The notes under the pieces: generated by a model
Seen by the model: only the letters and a program-made list of their open reading frames with translations
Told to the model about the DNA's origin: nothing
Databases searched by the model: none
Translations under genes and position numbers: made by a program
In this document: positions 23,787-34,617 of the stretch, piece after piece
Layout of the letters: each line of letters starts with the position of its first letter
Position numbering within the stretch: position 1 is the stretch's first letter
Source: Pontederia crassipes
Lineage: Eukaryota > Streptophyta > Magnoliopsida > Commelinales > Pontederiaceae
Length of the DNA stretch: 64,000 nt
Assembly (NCBI GenBank): GCA_030549335.1
Contig: CM060188.1
Location: forward strand, 46,899,696-46,963,695
Direction of reading: 5' to 3'

Positions 23787-24461
23787 GCGAGCGCAGGGAA
23801 GGGGGAGGGGAGTCCCCCCCTTGTCGCAGATGTGCCACAACACTTATTTTTTTAATATTTTTTTTATGGACGGCTGCTTATGTGGAGGAGGGAGAAATCT
23901 CCACTTGATGCCACATCAGCACGATTAAAGGTAAAAAAGGGTAGTCGGTGAAACAAGTTAAAAGATGAAGAGTAGTCTTGTTAAAAAATGAAGTTTGAGG
24001 ATAGTGCTGGAAAAGTGCCCAAAGTTGGAGGGTATTTGGTGAAATTTATCCCATAATCTTGTATCATACAGTAGATAATATCATATGTTTTTTTTATACG
24101 AGATAATATCATATGGTTGATTGAAGAAACATACTACATAGCATTTGCAAGCAACTGACATCCAGCATTCCTGGTCAACGATTACTCAATGTACAAGCCC
24201 AGAAAGTGAGAGAATTCATAAGAAAGTTCAATAATTAGAATTTTTTCCAGATAATCTGACTCCAGAGACTAAAAACTGAACCATAAAAAGCAGAAAATTA
24301 TTTAGAAGAATGTTAACACAATGTCAGGCAAATGTTCATGTCAATAGTCAAGCTCCAATGATATATATCAACTCTGAGTCTCCGAGTCTCTTCAGAAACA
24401 TTGGATAAGAAAATAAGGGCACTTGGTGACAAAAGATAAAAAAGAGGCAACAGGTAAAGAA
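23787..24461. other. Intergenic and 3' flank of the PIG-M gene
   Basis: No gene recognised. Sequence around 23880-24050 (CCACATCAGCACGATTAAAG onward) resembles the inner part of Mutator-like non-autonomous elements but has no definable ends. Confidence 0.45.
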
Positions 24462-26929
24462 TCACTCTGACTTCTTAGATTTCATCGCTATCATTAAAAG
24501 AGGCGAATATCTATGATTTCGGATGAGCATAATCATTATTAATGTATTTGCAACTAGGAAAAATATACTTGCCAGCCACACTGACATAAAGACACTTCTC
24601 CCCTTGAACTCCAGTAGGTAAGCCCATAGTAGCCAGTGGATTTGAGATATCATCCATGCAGATATACAAATCATGCCTTTCCATTTGAGTTTCATATTGC
24701 TCCAAGGAATAATCAGTGGCAACAGGCAAAAGAACCATACAAAATACTGAGCTGTCATAACCTGCATATGTGACTAATATTATCTTCTAGGTCTAGTCGG
24801 AGGGAAATAAGTTTGACAGTTGAATTACATAAGTGATTTCTCTTTTTTTTCGAACAAACCATGATGCTAATCCTTTATTTGATACCAAGAAAAGAAAGAT
24901 TTTTCACAATTTACATATTTGTATAAAAGAAAATAGTATAGGGTTAAGTTCAAACCTTGTTAAATGCTACAAAAGCTACTGTCTGCACGAAAAGACAGAA
25001 AGGAAAGTCATTGGCAAAGGAGAGAATAAGAGCAAGTTGAACCATCAGTTGTGGCAGAAATGATATCAGCTTCTCAAGAGTTGAGAACCTTTGCTGGTGA
25101 TGGAGATAAATGTGATAGAAATATACTGAAAAATTGTGCCTTGGGTCGGTGCGTGTGAGATGATACAATAATGCCTCATTCAGAAAGTCCCATCCATAGA
25201 CATAGAAGAAAAAAGCAGTTGACAGGAAAAATGTAGCTCCAGAAGATAAGCCAAATGCAATTGTCTCCCATGTTAGAACGCTTCTCATAGACACCACCAT
25301 GGGTCTCCAGCATATCAATGAACTTGATGCTCTTGTACACGAAGTACTGTGTGTGATATTTTCACTAGAACTCCACTGCCCAAGGGCAGGCTTTCCTGAA
25401 GAACTGATTGTTTGTCTGCTTAGAATGAACACGATAGGAAGAGCATATATTATAGGGTAGATTCGGAAATGGACAATAATCCCATACCAAAATGCTGCCT
25501 GAACCACCTTGCCTATGTACCAGATGAACAAGAAAAATCAGTAAAGGTTCATTGATGACTAAAGTTTAGGTAAAAAACGTAACATAGGTCGAAATAATTT
25601 TCACACAACTCTTTGAAAGTATAAAGAAAGGCAGAAAAACAATATTATTGGTGTTGGAATGACATGCTTAATTGATTCTTCTTAAGAATAATCACAATAA
25701 ACAAATGCAAACTACTTATGTTGGCTATGTAAATGACTAGAAATCATTCTTTCATGGTGTGCCTTTATTTAAATGTAACCCAACAAGTCCTCAAAATAAT
25801 GAAAGCCAACAAGCAGTTACAAGAATCCATACCTAAGATTTCTTGATGTTCAAGGATATCATGGAATCAAGAATTGATTTCAATGAACAGTAAACAAAGA
25901 TGAAGATGTAGAAATTATACCCTTCATAAGGCAACAGATTATCCAGAGGACAACTGCACAAACCAGAGGCTCACAGTTTCCTCTAGTGCCAATGGTGAAT
26001 GTGAATGGATTAAAAAGCCAGGAAGCGACTGACCAAAGTCTCAGATTCTCCGGCACACCCCGTAACTTCAGAATGATGTCCACAAACAAACCCACAAGCA
26101 AATCTGTTAACCAAGATATCAATATACAATTAGCACATTCCATTTTAACAACCAAAAAATGACACTAGAAGATATGAGTATGCGACAAAGTACATATATA
26201 CGATTAATTGAATATCACAATCTCATTGAACAAGAGTGTAAACCACAATTTTAGGAAGCTATAAGTCAGAAATTGAACTTCCAGGAGGATACAAAAGCAT
26301 GCCTCATGGAGATACCAAATTACAGTGCAGAAAGACGGTACTAGCTGCACTTTGCATAGATATAAATCACATGTATTTCTTATCTTGACCACATCATGCC
26401 ATGAATGCACTAACTAAAGATATATCCATGAGGACCATGACATTATTTCTCTATTTTACAGTGAGCATCAAGATAAAGGAAATTAATAAACTAAATCACA
26501 CCACATTACATTAGGATTTCCAAACGGAAGCCCTTTTCTATTGTTTCTCATGCTGAAGAACCAAATTCAGAAACATAACTTGACGATAACTTGCAATTGC
26601 ACAAGAACAAAGAGAAAAAAAGTTGGTGACAATAGAAACAATAATGGTAAGAGAAGTACCAGCAGCAGAGAATAAGAGCTTCCCCCAAGATCGATGAACA
26701 ACAGAGTTGGGGACAAGCAAGATGGCTAGAAGAGGGGAGTATCTATAAGTTGGCGTTCAAACGGCGGCCGCCCAACAGCAACCATGGCAGCTGCGTCTGA
26801 GAATACAAGGTAATCGACATCCGTGTACCGAACTTCCATGTGGGTATCCTGCCACTCCCCATAAACCATCAGAAGGAGCCGCAAGATGGCCGAGAAGAGC
26901 AACATGCGGTATAAGCCCATTAATGCCAT
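24462..26929 (-). CDS. PIGM: GPI mannosyltransferase 1 (PIG-M, PEANUT1-like), with a 1-base deletion in exon 1
   Basis: Four exons on the minus strand give a PIG-M homologue, the ER-membrane enzyme that adds the first mannose (alpha-1,4) to the GPI-anchor precursor from dolichol-phosphate-mannose. Exons: 26660-26929, 25921-26103, 24956-25512 and 24462-24761, all joined by GT...AG sites. The start [18 protein letters not shown] opens the first membrane segment. The luminal DxD motif is in VRYTDVDY (about residues 37-39). Further family landmarks are [57 protein letters not shown] and a hydrophobic C-terminus ending KSKKSE. Total length is about 436 residues, normal for the family. Anomaly: at 26751-26755 the plus strand reads TTGGCG where the family reading frame ([12 protein letters not shown]) needs one more G, so exon 1 shifts frame and stops soon after. 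All other exons and splice sites are clean, so this is either a recent inactivation or a sequencing/assembly error. Confidence 0.88.
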
Positions 26930-27303
26930 TGCTGAAATGTATCCAAACGGGTATTCTTACAAATTTCCAGTTATCACTCTCCAAGATGAAGCAATCCTCA
27001 ATGTGTCGGCAGCAATAGCAGAAGAGGGTGGGAGAGGAGGAAGAGGGCCGCCCCTGACGCGCTGGAAGAGAAGGAGGGTCAATAAACCCAGCGGGAGAAA
27101 CTGTTCAAATTTGGAGCACTGGAACGCCTCAGGTCTCACGGTTGCTTGATCATTTCCCATGGAAGCATGAGCTGATCAAATTGCTGCATGTTGGGTCAAC
27201 TGAGCTTGCAATGTTGCCACAGCCACCATCTCCGATCGGTCAATTTAACAAACAGGTATGGGTTTAGAACAAGCTTTTCTTACTTTTTCATCCAAATGGC
27301 ATG
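26930..27303. other. Upstream region of the PIG-M gene
   Basis: This contains the presumed promoter and 5' leader of the minus-strand PIG-M gene. Moderately GC-rich, no other gene seen. A Gypsy element inserted at 27304, about 375 bp upstream of the start codon. Confidence 0.5.
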
Positions 27304-27628
27304 TGATAGGGACTAGTTTATTTATTTTTAATTAGAATTAGTTATTTACTTTTTAATTTGATGACCTAGTTTGATTAGTATTTTATTATTTACTTCATAA
27401 TTTGATTAACACTATTTTTTACTTCTAATTCTATTAGGACTTATTTGTATTTATCCTACAAATAGGAGCCTTGAAACTATTTTTAATTATATATGAGAAT
27501 ACAATCTTCTTTTAATAATTACTTAGAGTAAGTATTTTGGAGGCTTGACCTTCTCGAAGTGATTTATTGGAGGCTTGATCCCCTCGAAGTGATCTAATTA
27601 GGATCCTAGTTGGATTAGGAACCTAACA
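27304..27628 (+). repeat. 5' LTR of the gag/protease-only Gypsy element
   Basis: Starts TGATAGGG and ends CCTAACA. It is 325 bp, shorter than the 351-bp 3' LTR by internal deletions, which shows age since insertion. Confidence 0.9.
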
Positions 27629-27774
27629 ATTGGTATTCGATCTTCATCGGACAATTGTGATATCTCAAATTTTTTGTTGGACCAATAACTTAATTATCTT
27701 CATCTTCCGCTGTCATCTATCGCATCCGCTGTTGCCGCTACATCATCGTCACTTCAGCTCATAAAAATAAATTT

Positions 27775-29277
27775 ATGTCCTTAACCCGACATAAAAAATA
27801 CGAACTTGGCATATCAGATTTACAGGAGTACTCTATGACTTCTCAAGCATCATCAACTTCAGATATCTCTTCATTATTAGAATGTATGATTGCGCTTGAG
27901 GAACAAATTAAGAATATAACATGATTGATGGAACGACAAGTCAATTTACGAGGAAACACTTCATGTTCTTCACGTGACAAAGATTATCAAAATGATGGAC
28001 ATGCTAATTGTTATATAACAACCCTTCGTATGAAAATAAACTTTCCACACTGGGACGAGAGTGATCCAGTTGGATGGATTTATCGAACTGAAAAATATTT
28101 TCGATATCATCACACTCCAGAAGCATCAAAGTGGAGCTTGCATCCATCAATCTTGATGGTGATGTTATCCAATGGTTCGATCGGTTAGAAATGGGATGAG
28201 GAACATTAACTTGGGAAAAAAAATTTGAGTTATTAGTACAATTCGGTCCGCCGGAATTCGAAAATGTAGATGGAGAACTAGCTAAGATTCGACAATTCAC
28301 TACTGTGGTAGAGTTTCAAACTCGTTTTGAACAACTTTCGAATCATGCAAAAGATTGGAGTGAACATCAATTGGTGGGAACATTTGTTGAAGAACTTCTT
28401 CCAGATATTCGACATGAAGTCAAAGCTTGAAGACCTGTGACAATGGTAGCTGCTATCTCATTTGCTCGAATAGATGAAGAACGATTAAAAGACAAACGAT
28501 CGGACAAAATTTCAAACATTCCAATGAACGGTACCCCTTCTTTATATGCTCCATCTAAATATTCAATTTCAACAGGATATGAAGGAATGTGCCCGTAAAG
28601 ATTTATGCTTCCATTGTAATGAGAAGTGACAGAAGGGTCATGTTTGCAACAATGGGCATTTATTAGCTATTGCACCTATGATTGAAATAGACAATCACGA
28701 AAAAGAGCCAAATGTTAAATCAAATCATGAATCAGATCACGTAGAAGTTGGAAACAAAAGTATCATAGTTGAATCAACAATGCATTTGCTTGGTAGTTAT
28801 ACAAATTTTCAAATTATGAAATTGGATGAATTTCTGAAGAAACATCCAAAAATGATTTTGATTTATATTGGAAGCTCTAATAATTTTATTGATGTTGAAT
28901 TAGCCAAGCAGTTGAGTTTTGCTACTGAGCCATGTTCAAAGTTTGAGGTCAAGCTTGTTGATGGACAAATTATGACATGTGAAAACAAGTGCTCTCGTGT
29001 TAAACTCTCGATCCAAGGTCATGAATTATTTATTGATCTTTATCTTTTATCCATTGATGATTATGAAGTTGTTCTTGGAATACAATGGCTACGCACGCTT
29101 GGACAAGTAAGTTGGGATTTCTCAAAACTTATCATGACATTCAAGTGGAATGGTCAATGGGTTATCTTTAAAGGAAAAATTCACAAGCTCAATTATTCAT
29201 CAAGTCAACGTATGGAGACGATTATACCAAAGAATCAACCTACTAAACAAGTCGCTAAGAAGAAAAAATTTCCCTAG
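27775..29277 (+). pseudogene. Gypsy gag and protease remnant
   Basis: From the ATG at 27775 the translation matches the gag of the element at 1-2532 (SLTRHKKYELGI, then DPVGWIYRTEKYFRY), with several stops and shifts (for example about 27922 and 28430). A degenerate zinc-knuckle region at about 28600-28660 is followed by a protease-like frame open from 28678 to 29277. In that frame the catalytic triplet reads YIG (ILIYIGSSNNF) instead of DTG, so it cannot be an active protease. The last part, DDYEVVLGIQWLRTLG, matches Gypsy protease C-termini. Confidence 0.85.
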
Positions 29278-29456
29278 CATCACAAGAAGCGATCAAGTAA
29301 ACATCCTGGATTACTTCAACATCTTGGATTACTTCTTCCTTCAAAGTATCATCATGCTTGCAAAAAAAAGATAGTAATTCCTCATAGCAAGGAACAATTT
29401 TCAGAATTTATTGCTGCTCAGCCTTGAGGACAAAGTTAATTTAAAGGATGCGAGAA

Positions 29457-29807
29457 TGATAGGATCCTATTACCTAATAATAGTAGGATTAGTTGATTCC
29501 TTTAATTAGAATTAATTATTTACTTCCTAGTTTGACAGCCTAGTTTGATTAGCACTTTATTATTTACTTCCTACTTTGATTAACACTCTATTTCTTTTAT
29601 TTCTAGTTCTATTAGGACTTGTTTGTGTTTACTCTATAAATAGGGCCCCATGAAACTCTTTGTAATCATATATGAGAATACAATCTTTTTTTGATAATTG
29701 CTTAGAGCAAGTATCTTGGAGGCTTGACCCTCTCGAAGTGGTCTATTGGAGGCTTGATCCCCTCCAAGTGATCTAATTAGGATCTTAGTTGGACTAGCAA
29801 CCTAACA
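29457..29807 (+). repeat. 3' LTR of the gag/protease-only Gypsy element
   Basis: Starts TGATAGGATCC and ends CCTAACA, followed directly by the GCATG duplication. Contains CTATAAATAGGG, a good TATA region. Confidence 0.92.
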
Positions 29808-29812
29808 GCATG

Positions 29813-30319
29813 CATTTTGAAGATTGCATGGGCCCACTTGTCAACTAGAAAAAGCATTCTTGCTCCACCTTAGAACATGATTGATCCCATTACAAGACCA
29901 TTTTGATTCGTTTGAATGTCAACAAATTAATCCAGAACAAGATTCTGTAACATAACACCATTATTTTCTTGTTCTTGCATTTATTAAAGTTGAACAAATG
30001 TGGTAAAAAAATTATGTGTTTGGTTAAAATGAAGCTAATCGTCCATTGCCAAACGGAACCTTTGGGAGCAATTATTCTGAGATTGAAACTAAGGTAGTCA
30101 AACAGCCCCCGAAGTTCCAATTTTGTAGATATCTTGGTGCTTCCAAATATAAAAAAGAAGGATTTACAAGATTGAGCGAAGACTCATGAGATCTTTATGC
30201 TCTTAAGTGAGGAGTTTAGAAATCGAATCCCTTGACGTCGTGCATTCTGATATCCTGGACAGAGTTTTTTTCCTCTTCTTCGGAGAAAAAAAAAGGTAAA
30301 AAACTCGGCCGCCACACAT
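29813..30319. other. Intergenic spacer
   Basis: No gene or intact element recognised between the Gypsy element and the inverted-repeat element. Confidence 0.5.
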
Positions 30320-31703
30320 GGTTAAATTACACATTGGTCCTCAACTTTGAGTCATTTTGAAATTGGTCTCCCAACTTTAATTTGTAACTAAAACATCTCT
30401 CATTTTTTATTTTATTGTACGATTAATTCTCTTGACAGGTGATCATCGATTTTTCGGTTGCGTTGCTTATGTGGCTGCCACGTGAGTCATTTCTCACTCA
30501 TCCATGTCAAGGCAAAATCCACTCTCACGTTAAAATATATTATTAAAAATAATAAAAAATATGGGCCGATGCTCACCATCGATCGGAGTCGATGCCCCCT
30601 GGGTGAGCTCGCGGAAAGGGGGGCAACCCCCCCCCCCCCCCCTTTTTCTCCCTCACGCACGGTGAGGGAGAATGAGGAGGGTGATCGCCCCCCTCTGCGA
30701 TTCTCGCTGATGCCGCTACCCCCCCTCGTTCTTCCTCACCACGAGGGGCGAGCTCGCGAAAAGGGGGGCAACCCCCCCCCCCCCAACCCTCTTCTCCCTC
30801 ACGCGTGGTGAGAGAGAACGAGGGGGGCAACGACCCCCTCTGCGATTCTCGCCAGTGAGGCGCGGCTGCCCCCTCTTCTCCCTCACGCACGATGAGAGAA
30901 AATGAGGGGGGCGATGGGCCCCCTCTGAGATTCTCGTTGGCGTACGAGTATCGCAGAGGGGGTCGCCGCCCCCTCGTTCCCTCTTCTCCCTCACATGTGG
31001 TGAGGGAGAAAGAGGGGACGGTGGCCCCCTCTGTGATTCTCACGGTCGGGTGAGATTGACAGCTGGGGGCCACGCGCGAGGAAGAAGAAAAGAGGGGCCG
31101 ACAAGCCCCCTATGCGAGTTTGCCGATGGGGCGAGCTCGCATGGGGGGTGGCCCCCCTTTCTTCTTTCTCACACGAGGCGAGGAAGAAGAGGGGACCGAT
31201 GAGGCTCCCTATGTGAGCTCACCCCTCGCGCAAGGAAGAAGAGAGGACCGATGAGGCTCCCTATGTGAGCTCACCCCTCGCGCGAGGAAGAAGTGAAATT
31301 GGGGTGGGGGGGGGGGGAGCCCCCTTATGCGAGCTCGCCCCTCGGGTGAGGAAGAAGAGGGGGCCGGCGAACTCGCACAGAGGGGCTCACCACCCCCATT
31401 TTTTCTTCCTCGTGAGCGGCTTGGAAGAGGAGGGGGGCCGGCAACCCCTCGTGTGTGAGTTCGTTGGCCCATCTTTTTTATAATATATTTTAACGGAGGA
31501 GAGGGTTTCGTCTTGACGTAGATGAGAGAAAAATAACTCATGTGCCGGCCAAATAAGCAAGGCAATAAAAAACCTGCATCGCCGGTCAAAATGATTATTC
31601 GTGAAAGAAAATCAAAGATGATGGACGTTCTAATTATAAATTAAAATTGAAGGATCGATTTTTAAACGACTCAAAGTTGGGGACCAATCGTGTAATTTTA
31701 CCC
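30320..31703. mobile_element. Mutator-like element with ~240-bp inverted ends and GC-rich repetitive core
   Basis: The left part from GGTTAAATTACAC and the reverse complement of the right part from GGGTAAAATTACAC match over roughly 240 bp. Shared blocks include CAACTTTGAGTC, GTTGCGTTGCTTAT/ATTGCCTTGCTTAT and GTTAAAATATATTAT. Long inverted ends without a transposase fit a non-autonomous Mutator-like element. Flanks (GCCACACAT and GCACATACA) are only loosely similar, so the usual 9-bp duplication is not proven. The core is described separately. Confidence 0.75.
30590..31470. repeat. GC-rich degenerate tandem repeat core
   Basis: Repeated blocks alternate C- and G-runs with GGGCGAGCTCGCG-, CTCTGCGATTCTCGC- and CTTCTCCCTCACGC-like motifs, in about seven degenerate units of 100-150 bp. 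Open frames on both strands here are a by-product of low stop-codon density, not genes. Confidence 0.85.
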
Positions 31704-32812
31704 GCACATACAATGTATTAAAGATCATATGAATCATATCGCACCCATTAAATTCATTAGTTAAGTCGAATAATAATATAATAAAAATAACAATTAATTC
31801 TCCACTGAGGACTTAGACAAATAAGAATGATTTTAAAAAGAAATCTAAGACAAATTACCATAGAATGCAACATACGCAGTCATTATAGTCAATAAGTCAT
31901 TATTTTGATAATTTGTCAACTCAAGTACAGAGAAACTTCTACGCACCCATTCGTTAGTCCTTATCCGAACAGTTAGTCCTTATCCGAACAATTTCCAGAT
32001 AGTCCTTGTATGTGTCAAGAAATTTTTTAATATCAAAGAATTATGATCGGATGTTTGTTCTTTGTTCAAGATTTTGAAATGTCCAAACTGTTTCAGCCGA
32101 TCAACCGAATTTCTGTTGTAGATATGCACTGCTTTATAGTCAGTTTTTTACGCATGAAATGATTTTGAATGTATAGAAAGTTATTCAAAATTGAATGAAA
32201 ATAGTCAAATATTAAGTGAAATTTCCATGCATCAAATTATTCATATTTTTTTTTAAAAAAATTTTGTGGAGGTGATTCTTCATTTTTTTAAAAATATAAG
32301 AGAATTGTTTAGAACTTTCCTATTCACTTTCTAATTCAAATCTCATGAAAGTAAAGGCAAATATTAATCAAAAGTTAAGTGCATAAAATTATTTGTTATA
32401 ACATCAAAATTTTTTTGGTACATCAATTTGATAAAACTCATATTTATATTATCAGATCACGAGAGTTCAAAAACTATTTGCTCAAATAATTCGTTTAGAA
32501 ATTTGAATTATTTATTAGTTAAATTTTTGGGGAACTATTCTAATATATTTAAGTTACAGATACTCTTAAATAATAATCAGATAGAAAAATAACATAGTAA
32601 CTACTCGAATATAACAATTATATTAATTAGTCAAATTGACTTGTTAGTTGATAGCAATATTACTAGAATTTAATCCTAAACAAAAATAAAAATGAATTTC
32701 ATCCACCAATTACCTCGTTTAGAAATTTGTGGAAACTTTGTTACAATTTTTTATTTAATTTGAAGCATTTAATTGATTTATATATCTGTAATCAAATATT
32801 TTTTTATTAAAA
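31704..32812. other. AT-rich intergenic DNA
   Basis: No gene or element recognised. A small duplication of GTTAGTCCTTATCCGAACA occurs near 31950-31990. Confidence 0.5.
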
Positions 32813-32925
32813 AGAAAGGCAAATAGAATACGTAAGGTAAATAAATAGAAATATTATTTATTTATCACATTCACAACGGTGACACAAAACAATATTTAAA
32901 TTCTTATAGCGTTCTTGTTCCGTCA
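32813..32925 (+). promoter_or_regulatory. Detached upstream region of NAC copy A
   Basis: AATAGAATACGTAAGGTAAA, CACATTCACAACGGTGACAC and TTTAAATTCTTATAGCGTT match, in order, the segment directly upstream of NAC copy B (36855-37022). In copy B this segment lies about 130 bp before the start codon; here it is about 1.2 kb from copy A because transposon DNA intervenes. Confidence 0.8.
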
Positions 32926-33099
32926 TATTTTTTCTTTTGTATGTTTAAGAATGTAAAATAAATGATGTTGCTCTTTTTAACGGTTTAAATTTTTAGAAAA
33001 AAAGTTAGCACATCAAATTTAACATGATATTAAAATCAGAGATCAAAAATTCGAACATCGTTAAGTTCTTATTAAAAAGTAAGAAAATAAAAAATTAAA

Positions 33100-33480
33100 A
33101 TAATAACATACAGAGCGGTACGATACCAAATCGAAGTCGTATTTTTTGTCCTAAAATTTAAATAACAAAAATATTATAATTAGAAAATAAAAATATCTTT
33201 TCACGTGAGATTTTATCTAGGGCGAGTCAAATCATACATGGTCGTCTAGCGGAGTGTTGGGCATGACCCAACATCCAACGGATTGTTGAGCCGGATGTTG
33301 GGTTGTGCCCAGCACTCTGCTGGATGATCTAGTACGATTTGGTTCGGCCCTTGACGGAATCTCGTGTGAAAAAATATTTTTATTTTTTTTAATTACAATA
33401 TTTTTTTATTATTTCAAATTTTAGTGTAAAAAATAAAATTGATATGTTATTATTTTATTATTTTATTTTCCTTAATTAAA
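33100..33480. mobile_element. Hairpin-type MITE
   Basis: The sequence is an imperfect long palindrome centred at about 33285. For example, GGGCATGACCCAACATCC pairs with GGATGTTGGGTTGTGCCC, and TTTTCACGTGAGAT pairs with ATCTCGTGTGAAAA. Arms extend roughly 170-190 bp. No coding capacity. Confidence 0.8.
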
Positions 33481-33529
33481 AATAATTAATTATTATAATA
33501 TTATATATTTAATACACATTAAAACTTTT

Positions 33530-33985
33530 GTCGTCTCCATCCGAGTGAGTCGTGCTAAAAAATGTACCGAGTTAGTCTAAGTGCCTTCAATTTTTTATTT
33601 ATTTTTATTTATTTACATATTATTTTTTCAAAAAAAAACTTTTAATGATGACCGTGATTGAAAAGTTGAATGACCTTGTCCGAAAGTTTTAAAAATTTGG
33701 ATGACCATGTAGAAGCAAAATTAAGTTTATAGACAACAGAGAGAAAAATTATGACGTGGCATTTTTATTTTTTTTTAATTAGACGTGGAGAAGAGAGAAT
33801 AGGTTGACGTGGTGCCACATAAGCATCCACATCAACGGTTAATAGGTTTATTGATTATAATCGATCATGAAGATTGCGGATGAAATATTTTTAAAATATT
33901 CGATAATATTTATGTTACAAAATAAAGTTGAATGACCTTACTTATAACACCCCTAAATTGAATGACCATGGTTAAAATTTACATG
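33530..33985. mobile_element. Probable Mutator-like MITE remnant
   Basis: The stretch carries GACGTGGCA, ACGTGGTGCCACATAAGCAT and repeated TTGAATGACC motifs typical of the inner parts of Mutator-like non-autonomous elements in plants. Its ends are not clear. It lies within the DNA that separates NAC copy A from its upstream region. Confidence 0.45.
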
Positions 33986-34099
33986 TTGTCTATCTATTTG
34001 TTCCAGCACCCGTGCTGCATCACAACGATCACCGACTAAGTGAGCGAGCAAGCCATATCGATCCCAATCAAGATTTCGAAGGTGATCAGCGTCGACGAC

Positions 34100-34617
34100 A
34101 TGGCCGGCCTTCCTCCGTGCTTCTGCTTCGGTCCCTCTGACGAGCTGCTGGTGGTGTACTACCTTCGGCGCTACATCGCCGGAGAGCCCCCGCCAGAAGG
34201 ACTCATCACGCCCGCCGACGTCTACGGCACGGAGCCTTGGAACCTCGTGGTTGATGGCAAGGACGAAGCCTACTTCTTTGCCCGCTGGACACGCAGCAGC
34301 GCCAAGTCCAAGCGGCCTTCTCGGGCGGGCGGGGAGGGTTCTTGGCACTCGTTCAAGAAGGACGAGGAGATCACTTTGTCAGTAGACGAGAACGGAGAGA
34401 TGAAGGTCAGAGTCAAGCATAGTCTTGACTTCAGTTACAAGGAGCAGAACAAAAGCACATGGGATGAATAATGTACGAGTTCGTGCTCTGGGGCTCCGAA
34501 AATTTCCAAGAACTGGTTATTTGTCACGTAAAGAGGAGCGATTAGACACCAAAAGAGCACGGACGTCTTCTTCTATCTGCTTCTTCTTGCTCACAATGTG
34601 ATGACCCGACTTTGATA
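34100..34617 (+). pseudogene. NAC-domain gene copy A (pseudogene)
   Basis: Starts at ATG 34100 with MAGLPPCFCFGPSDELLVVYY, homologous to the NAC domains of the copies at 37150 and 44443. A 4-base insertion near 34450 (AGAACAAAAGCAC against AGAAGCAC in the other copies) shifts the frame. In the ancestral frame the Trp of GWIMYEF has become TGA at 34465-34467, and a second TAG follows about 70 bp later. Homology ends at about 34617, before the whole C-terminal activation region. In copies B and C the conserved start reads PPGF; here the Gly is Cys. The copy cannot make a full NAC protein. Its upstream region has been displaced by MITEs. Confidence 0.85.

Larger units (their letters stand above)
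27304..29807 (+). mobile_element. Compact gag/protease-only Ty3/Gypsy element with GCATG target duplication
   Basis: LTRs at 27304-27628 and 29457-29807 flank 1.8 kb containing only gag, a zinc-knuckle region and an aspartic-protease-like domain. RT, RNase H and integrase are missing. GCATG occurs at 27299-27303 and 29808-29812, a 5-bp target duplication. The primer binding site after the 5' LTR (TTGGTATTCGATC) is a degenerate tRNA-Met type. The GAGGACAA segment (29427-29434) is typical of the region just before a Gypsy 3' LTR. Same family as the element at 1-2532, in opposite orientation. Confidence 0.92.

Noticed and set aside
21641-24060. CRISPR-like or bacterial features
   Set aside because: The window is plainly eukaryotic (introns, plant transposons); no regularly spaced identical repeats with unique spacers exist.
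24950-25063. Plus-strand short frames opposite the PIG-M exons
   Set aside because: Antisense to well-supported exons with correct splice sites.
30458-31589. Pro/Arg/Glu-rich open frames on both strands
   Set aside because: They lie in the GC-rich tandem core of the inverted-repeat element, are repetitive in all frames and lack any motif.
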